A stretch of 54,274 nucleotides of DNA, from the NCBI RefSeq assembly GCF_004000745.1, contig NZ_BILV01000042.1, positions 1 to 54,274 on the forward strand. Direction: 5' to 3'. The position numbers and the translations under genes were made by a program. The notes below the pieces were generated by a model, which saw nothing but the letters and a program-made list of their open reading frames with translations, did not search any database and was not told where the DNA came from. Position 1 is the stretch's first letter. Each line of letters begins with the position of its first letter. The DNA comes from Paenibacillus barengoltzii NBRC 101215. Its GTDB lineage: Bacteria; Bacillota; Bacilli; Paenibacillales; Paenibacillaceae. Below are positions 50,713-54,274 of the stretch, in pieces.

Positions 50713-51153
50713 TTAAGAAGATAAGCGTTTAATCGCTTCCCTTGCTAACTGGTCGCAATAATTGTTCAGCTCGTTGTCGCTGTGTCCCTTAACTTTGATG
50801 TATTCCACCTTGTGAATGCCCATAAGCCGCCACAGCTCCTCCCAAAGATCGCGGTTCTCGACAGGCTGGTTCTTGCTGTTCTTCCAACCGTTCTTTAGCC
50901 AGCCGCGAATCCAGTTCTGCTGAAAGCAGTTCACCACATAAGCGGAGTCGCTGTAGACCTTCACCTGACAAGGCTCCTTTAATTGACTGAGCGCGGAAAT
51001 GACCGCCTGGATTTCCATGCGGTTGTTGGTGGTCATTTTTTCGCCGCCGGACAAGTCCTTCCGATGCCCATTAAACATCAGCACTGCGCCCCAGCCCCCT
51101 GGACCCGGATTCCCGGAGCACGCCCCGTCCGTATAAATCGTCACTTCCTTCAC
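50713..51153 (-). CDS. rnhA: Ribonuclease HI
   Basis: 146 residues. It cleaves RNA in RNA:DNA hybrids. The catalytic acids are D9 (IYTDGACSGNPGPGGWG), E47 (NNRMEIQAV), D69 (VYSDSAYV) and D134, with H124 in KGHSDNELNNYCD; a complete active site. The basic protrusion region (WIRGWLKNGWKNSKNQPV) is present, so this is the E. coli-like type. GTG 51153 is used because GGAGG lies seven bases upstream; the apparent TTG start at 51168 precedes that site. It follows lepB by 24 bases. Confidence 0.96.
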   Translation of the reverse strand: MKEVTIYTDGACSGNPGPGGWGAVLMFNGHRKDLSGGEKMTTNNRMEIQAVISALSQLKEPCQVKVYSDSAYVVNCFQQNWIRGWLKNGWKNSKNQPVENRDLWEELWRLMGIHKVEYIKVKGHSDNELNNYCDQLAREAIKRLSS

Positions 51154-51177
51154 AGTTCTTCCTCCCAAACTAACGGC

Positions 51178-51789
51178 TTATAAACTACGGATCTTTGGAA
51201 TCGGCCAAAAAACGAACTCAGCGCGGCCAACGATCCACTTCTCTTTCACGCTGCCAAAATAGCGGCTGTCCTTGCTTCGTCCCGCGTGACGGTTATCCCC
51301 CATCACGAAATATTGTCCGTCCTCCAGTTTCAGCTCCGGCATGTCGCCGTCCTCGATAACCGAGTCGGTGTACGGCTCGTCCAGCGGCTGCCCGTTAAGG
51401 AGCAGTCGGCCGTCTCGCACCTCAACCGTATCCCCCGGAACCGCCACGATTCGCTTCACCAGAAACGGCTTCCGGTCCGCATCCACACTCGGATCCTTCA
51501 GCACGACGACCTCGCCGCGCTTCGGATGTTGAAACCGATACACCAATTTATCCACGAACAGCCGCTCCTGCTCTTCCAGGGTAGGCTGCATCGATTGTCC
51601 CTTCACCATGGATAAGTTAAAAACAAATACGTTTAACAGCAGCATAATGACAAAGGCAATCACGATCGTCTTCAGCATCTCCCACAGTTCTGCGGCCCAT
51701 CGCGATTGCGGAGCGTCCGCTTGCGGTTCATTAGCAGAGCGTTCAGGGGCTAACGCTGCCTTGTGTTCCGAATCCATCATCGGTTCCAT
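51178..51789 (-). CDS. lepB: Signal peptidase I
   Basis: 203 residues. It removes signal peptides at the outer face of the membrane. One helix (about 40-60) anchors it; the catalytic dyad is S66 in VKGQSMQPTL and K112 in FLVKRIVAVPGD, with the box E motif GDNRHAGRSKDSRYFG. The first 35 residues are a cytoplasmic, acidic tail. ATG 51789 has GAGGTG four bases upstream; earlier TTG/ATG codons (51804, 51801) precede that site. It may begin the lepB–rnhA–queG–HD transcript. Confidence 0.95.
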   Translation of the reverse strand: MEPMMDSEHKAALAPERSANEPQADAPQSRWAAELWEMLKTIVIAFVIMLLLNVFVFNLSMVKGQSMQPTLEEQERLFVDKLVYRFQHPKRGEVVVLKDPSVDADRKPFLVKRIVAVPGDTVEVRDGRLLLNGQPLDEPYTDSVIEDGDMPELKLEDGQYFVMGDNRHAGRSKDSRYFGSVKEKWIVGRAEFVFWPIPKIRSL

Positions 51790-51827
51790 TGTGCACCTCA
51801 TCAAAAATGAAACAAACTATATAAATA

Positions 51828-51874
51828 GAAAAGCATATCCTTCACCCATTTGCAACGGATGGAAGATATGCTTC
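51828..51874 (-). terminator. Terminator of the GNAT gene, before lepB
   Basis: On the minus strand AAGCATATCTTCC and GAAGGATATGCTT form an imperfect 12-13-bp stem, then TTTCTATTT. It ends the GNAT transcript 40 bases before lepB. Confidence 0.65.
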
Positions 51875-51906
51875 AACATTTCCCATTTCTGTCATGGGAA
51901 GTTTCA

Positions 51907-52347
51907 TCAATTGGATCCCGTCAGCGTCCGGGCTGCGATGCCAAGCTTCTGGAAGGCTTCCAAAAACTTGCCTGCCCCATAGCCCATCGCCTCGTAGAGC
52001 GGCATGATCGCTTTATTATGTTCATCTCCTGCGACCATAATCCGACGGACATTCCGCTGCTGGAACCGTTGTTCCATTGCGGTTACAAGGCTGCGTCCAA
52101 CGCCGCGCCGGCGGTAATCAGGATGTACGGCCATGCGGTAGATACATCCCGTGTTCTGATCGATCGTCCCGATCAATACCCCTTTGATCTCTTCCTCGAC
52201 TTCTGCAACCATAATCAGCTCAGAATCCCAAGAAAGTTGTCTGGCAAACGCGCACTTGGTGTCTTCGTAGCAATCCTCCGATAAGGCCAACTGCAATAGC
52301 TCCATCACTTGATTTACATCACTCAACTGAAAGGAACGAATAAGCAT
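51907..52347 (-). CDS. GNAT family acetyltransferase
   Basis: 146 residues, one GNAT domain. The acetyl-CoA loop is VHPDYRRRGVGRSLVTAM (about 78-95), preceded by NTGCIYRMA and followed by NKAIMPLYEAMGYG. Acceptor unknown. ATG 52347 follows GGGAGAT; the longer reading to 52374 precedes it. It is transcribed away from sodA. Confidence 0.9.
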   Translation of the reverse strand: MLIRSFQLSDVNQVMELLQLALSEDCYEDTKCAFARQLSWDSELIMVAEVEEEIKGVLIGTIDQNTGCIYRMAVHPDYRRRGVGRSLVTAMEQRFQQRNVRRIMVAGDEHNKAIMPLYEAMGYGAGKFLEAFQKLGIAARTLTGSN

Positions 52348-52503
52348 GCTAAGATCTCCCTTTTCTTCACGCAAGATAGGCCGATGTAAAACATACCCCC
52401 CTGATTTACATCAACCGAATATTTGATTCCAGACAAAAACGAGAAAAAAACAGCTTCCTTGTCCATTAAACCATAGATATCTCCAGAATACATCAATTTT
52501 CTT

Positions 52504-52518
52504 CTGAAAGCGCTTTAA
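52504..52518. promoter_or_regulatory. cre-like site between the GNAT gene and sodA
   Basis: CTGAAAGCGCTTTAA contains the palindrome AAAGCGCTTT. It differs from the optimal cre TGAAAGCGCTTTCA at one base. It lies about 45 bases upstream of the predicted sodA promoter. The rest of this 355-base gap holds the sodA promoter and leader hairpin. Confidence 0.4.
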
Positions 52519-52560
52519 ATTAAGCGGTTACAATTATGAACTTTTACAAACGCCCCTGTC

Positions 52561-52589
52561 TTGACTCGATTTTATGCATATATTTTTAT
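52561..52589 (+). promoter_or_regulatory. Promoter of sodA
   Basis: TTGACT (52561-52566) and TTTTAT (52584-52589) are 17 bases apart. The -10 is weak, but the region is AT-rich and the next 100 bases hold no better candidate. Confidence 0.45.
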
Positions 52590-52615
52590 GCGCTGCCAAT
52601 AATAGGATTGTTATG

Positions 52616-52657
52616 CGAGTGTTAACGGCGAGGAGGCGATGCCTTCCTTAACACTCG
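52616..52657 (+). promoter_or_regulatory. Stable hairpin in the sodA leader
   Basis: CGAGTGTTAA (52616-52625) and TTAACACTCG (52648-52657) pair perfectly over 10 bp. Inside, GGAGGC and GCCTTCC make a second stem with one bulge. No T run follows, so it is not a terminator. It lies 45 bases before the sodA ATG. It contains an AGGAGG that is sequestered in the stem. Confidence 0.65.
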
Positions 52658-52702
52658 GATGACGAAGCGGGATTTAATTATTAACGGGAGGTAAGAACAA
52701 CC

Positions 52703-53317
52703 ATGGCACATGAATTGCCTGCTTTGCCTTACCCGGCAAATGCACTGGAACCTTATATCGATGAACAAACGATGATCATCCACCATGATCGGCACCATAA
52801 CACGTATGTCACCAACTTGAACGCCGCGTTGGAAAGCGCGCCGGAACTGCAGAGCAAAAGCGTGGAGGAGCTGATCTCCAACCTGGATGCCGTTCCCGAA
52901 AGTATCCGTACGGCGGTGCGCAACAACGGCGGCGGTCATGCCAACCACAGCTTGTTCTGGAAGGTCATCGGCCCTGGCGGGGGCGGTGCGCCAACCGGTG
53001 CAGTCGCTGCCGCGATTGACAGCGATCTCGGCGGCTTCGATAAATTCAAAGAGGACTTCACCAAGGCGGCGACCACCCGTTTCGGCAGCGGCTGGGCATG
53101 GCTGGTCGTTGGCAAGGATGGCAAGCTTGCCGTCACCAGTACGCCCAACCAAGACAGCCCGCTCTTCGAAGGCTTAACGCCGATTCTTGGCCTGGACGTA
53201 TGGGAGCACGCGTATTATTTGAAATATCAAAACAAACGACCGGATTACATCGCGGCGTTCTGGAACGTTATCAATTGGGACGAAGTGAACCGTCGGTATG
53301 AGGCTGCGAAAAAATAA
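52703..53317 (+). CDS. sodA: Manganese superoxide dismutase
   Basis: 204 residues, standard length. It turns superoxide into oxygen and peroxide in the cytosol. Metal ligands H27 (IIHHDRHH), H82 ([11 protein letters not shown]), D165 and H169 ([14 protein letters not shown]). The Gln in TPNQDSPL and the Gly before HANH point to manganese. GGGAGG precedes ATG 52703. A second, larger SOD fusion is 5.3 kb away, and a Bcp peroxidase is encoded elsewhere in the window. A small gene follows in the same orientation. Confidence 0.97.
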   Translation: MAHELPALPYPANALEPYIDEQTMIIHHDRHHNTYVTNLNAALESAPELQSKSVEELISNLDAVPESIRTAVRNNGGGHANHSLFWKVIGPGGGGAPTGAVAAAIDSDLGGFDKFKEDFTKAATTRFGSGWAWLVVGKDGKLAVTSTPNQDSPLFEGLTPILGLDVWEHAYYLKYQNKRPDYIAAFWNVINWDEVNRRYEAAKK

Positions 53318-53352
53318 CGCTGCGTTCACGACAAACGAAGGAGGATACATCT

Positions 53353-53565
53353 ATGGCAGAGCAAAAGCGTAAATTGTCGAATGACCCGGAGGAGCTTCTC
53401 GCCGCTAAACACGCGGAGGACGCGCATAAGCAGCAATTCACGAACTTCGCCCACAGCGTCACCGGCGGCGGGGCCACCCCCGACCTCGGCAAAGTCTCGG
53501 ACGAGGAACACCGCGAACCCGACACCCAGAACCATATGAAATCTGTGGAGAACCGTATGATGTAA
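53353..53565 (+). CDS. Small hydrophilic hypothetical protein after sodA
   Basis: 70 residues, MAEQKRKLSNDPEELLAAKHAEDAH, no cysteine, no membrane segment, rich in Glu, Lys, His and Asn; probably disordered. AAGGAGG lies seven bases before ATG 53353, a strong site, and it ends at a clear terminator 35 bases after sodA, so it is probably cotranscribed and translated. I do not recognise the family. Confidence 0.72.
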   Translation: MAEQKRKLSNDPEELLAAKHAEDAHKQQFTNFAHSVTGGGATPDLGKVSDEEHREPDTQNHMKSVENRMM

Positions 53566-53570
53566 TTGCA

Positions 53571-53608
53571 AAAAAAGGAAGGCGCATGAGATGCGCCTTC
53601 CTTTTTTG
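53571..53608 (+). terminator. Terminator after the small gene
   Basis: AAAAAAGGAAGGCGCAT and ATGCGCCTTCCTTTTTT make a 17-bp stem with loop GAG; T run of six. It may act in both directions. Confidence 0.94.
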
Positions 53609-53649
53609 ATGTTCGCGGGGTGCGGCGGTCTGTGGCGGGGAACGGCTGA

Positions 53650-53845
53650 TAGCGGTAAAAAGTACCGTTATTTCCCTCATGCAGAGCGGATGCACCGTAA
53701 TTAACGGTAATTTATGCCCTTATTTAGCCCGGTTACTGCCACAACAGGCGAAAATACCGAAATTAACGCCCCTTTTTACCGCTAATGGGTGCTAAATGGG
53801 GATTCCATGCAAAAATAGCGGTATGATTTACCGCTATTTTGCTAA
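53650..53845. repeat. Palindromic ACCG/TTATTT repeat cluster
   Basis: Several imperfect units contain TACCGTTATTT, ACCGTAATTAACGGTAATTT, TACCGAAATTAACG or TACCGCTATTTT in both orientations. The clearest is a perfect 12-bp inverted repeat, AAAATAGCGGTA (53812-53823) and TACCGCTATTTT (53829-53840). No gene is visible in the 525 bases between the terminator and the right-edge gene. Confidence 0.6.
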
Positions 53846-53857
53846 CGAGAATGTGCA

Positions 53858-53880
53858 TTATCCCTTTGATTCAGGACTAA
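53858..53880. repeat. Isolated copy of the 36-bp array unit
   Basis: TTATCCCTTTGATTCAGGAC matches the core of the 28904-29140 array, TTATCCCTTTnnnTCAGGAC, at every defined position, 25 kb away. The following 80 bases contain looser, about 31-base repeats (CGTATGGCTGTTGCCC, CGTATGCGGTTACTGCCC). Confidence 0.6.
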
Positions 53881-53973
53881 ACCAATCTCCACTGAACGTA
53901 TGGCTGTTGCCCCTCTGATTCCTGCTCGTATGCGGTTACTGCCCTGATCCCTGATTGCGTGCTGTTGCTTGCC

Positions 53974-54078
53974 TGCTTCCTTTGCTTCTTTGCTTCTTTG
54001 CTTCTTTGCTTCTTTGCTTCTTTTCTTCTATGCTTCTATGCTTCTATGCTTCTATGCTTCTTTGCTTCTTTGCTTCCT
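53974..54078. repeat. 8-bp microsatellite, about 13 units
   Basis: GCTTCTTT repeats about six times, then GCTTCTAT four times, then GCTTCTTT again, ending in CTTCC-rich sequence. It lies about 55 bases from the stop of the right-edge gene and could vary in copy number by slippage. Confidence 0.85.
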
Positions 54079-54132
54079 CTTCTTCCTTCGCTTCCTTCCA
54101 GTGTGCTTCTCCTCGCAGTGCGCTTCAGCGCA

Positions 54133-54273
54133 TTAAGCGCCAAAGTACCTGTTCAGAATACGCAGGAACACGTTCGGGAACGCCAGGTTGTCCATGTCTT
54201 CCCGAGTGATCCACCGGTACTCGGCTGCGGTGTCATCGGCGGCGGCCCCGGCGTCCAAGGCCTGCGGCTGGGC
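54133..54273 (-). CDS. Probable Nudix hydrolase, C-terminal fragment (cut by window edge)
   Basis: Only the last 46 codons are inside the window, ending TAA at 54135-54133. The end reads AEYRWITREDMDNLAFP, then NVFLRILNRYFGA. An aromatic-Trp-(I/V)-x-x-(E/D)-(E/D)-(L/M)-x-x-L followed by FP is the usual C-terminal pattern of Nudix (8-oxo-dGTP or nucleotide-sugar type) proteins. The Nudix box itself is outside, so the reaction cannot be stated. Confidence 0.65.
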   Translation of the reverse strand, partial: AQPQALDAGAAADDTAAEYRWITREDMDNLAFPNVFLRILNRYFGA

Positions 54274-54274
54274 C

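Noticed and set aside
53955..54209. Open frame rich in Leu, Cys and Phe over the 8-bp microsatellite
   Set aside because: Product of a pyrimidine-rich repeat; no ribosome site, and the opposite strand holds the end of a real gene from 54133.

Overview
The window looks like a chromosomal segment from a Gram-positive, low-to-mid GC member of the Bacillota, most probably Paenibacillus or a close relative. The grounds are: the gene order moxR–DUF58–transglutaminase–guaA–pbuG, which matches Bacillus subtilis yeaC-yeaD-yebA-guaA-pbuG; a YesM/YesN-type two-component pair beside a sugar ABC operon; four secreted proteins carrying copper-amine-oxidase-like 'stalk' domains; AGGAGG-type ribosome sites; and sigma-A-type promoters. 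No phage, transposase, CRISPR array, tRNA or complete rRNA gene was found. This is a reading by eye: family calls rest on motifs and remembered family patterns, not on database searches.

Layout. 1-130: two tandem promoters firing leftward out of the window, in the style of an rRNA operon. 272-8504 (minus): the moxR–DUF58–transglutaminase–guaA operon, then pbuG with its own promoter, PurBox-like sites, a guanine-type purine riboswitch and a leader terminator. 8636-16000: a polysaccharide deacetylase, a stalk-domain protein, Bcp peroxiredoxin, an LCP protein, a second-type HemL (GsaB-like) and a BASS transporter. 16452-28725 (minus): a carbohydrate system with two GH65 phosphorylases and beta-phosphoglucomutase, followed by a sensor kinase, an AraC-type response regulator, two permeases and a binding lipoprotein, with a cre site inside the ABC operon. 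29359-36534 (minus): a GDSL esterase, inositol monophosphatase, FabI, UvsE, D-Ala-D-Ala ligase and an amidase-6 protein. 36770-47359: aconitase, a GntR operon, an IclR regulator, two alpha/beta hydrolases and a DUF2935-like–superoxide dismutase fusion. 47434-51789 (minus): FolE, a YneF-like protein, an HD-GYP-like protein, QueG, RNase HI and signal peptidase I. 52703-53565: MnSOD plus a small protein. The right edge holds the 3' end of a probable Nudix hydrolase.

How the parts fit. The GH65 enzymes would split imported or intracellular alpha-glucosides with phosphate to beta-glucose 1-phosphate, which PgmB converts to glucose 6-phosphate; the adjacent kinase/regulator and ABC transporter would sense and import the sugar. 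GuaA makes GMP and PbuG imports hypoxanthine/guanine; the pbuG leader senses guanine.

Most notable. (1) A 17-bp palindrome lies just downstream of the iclR promoter and recurs with one mismatch just downstream of the acnA promoter, suggesting that the IclR regulator controls aconitase as well as itself. (2) A half-DUF2935 ferritin-like domain is fused through an acidic linker to a superoxide dismutase. (3) Four of the longest intergenic regions are filled with degenerate repeats, each with its own unit and spacing (about 22-24, 36, 39, 50, 55 and 8 bp), and one unit recurs at two loci 25 kb apart. (4) Several promoters carry clear operators or leader structures (GntR, pbuG, sodA, the GDSL gene).
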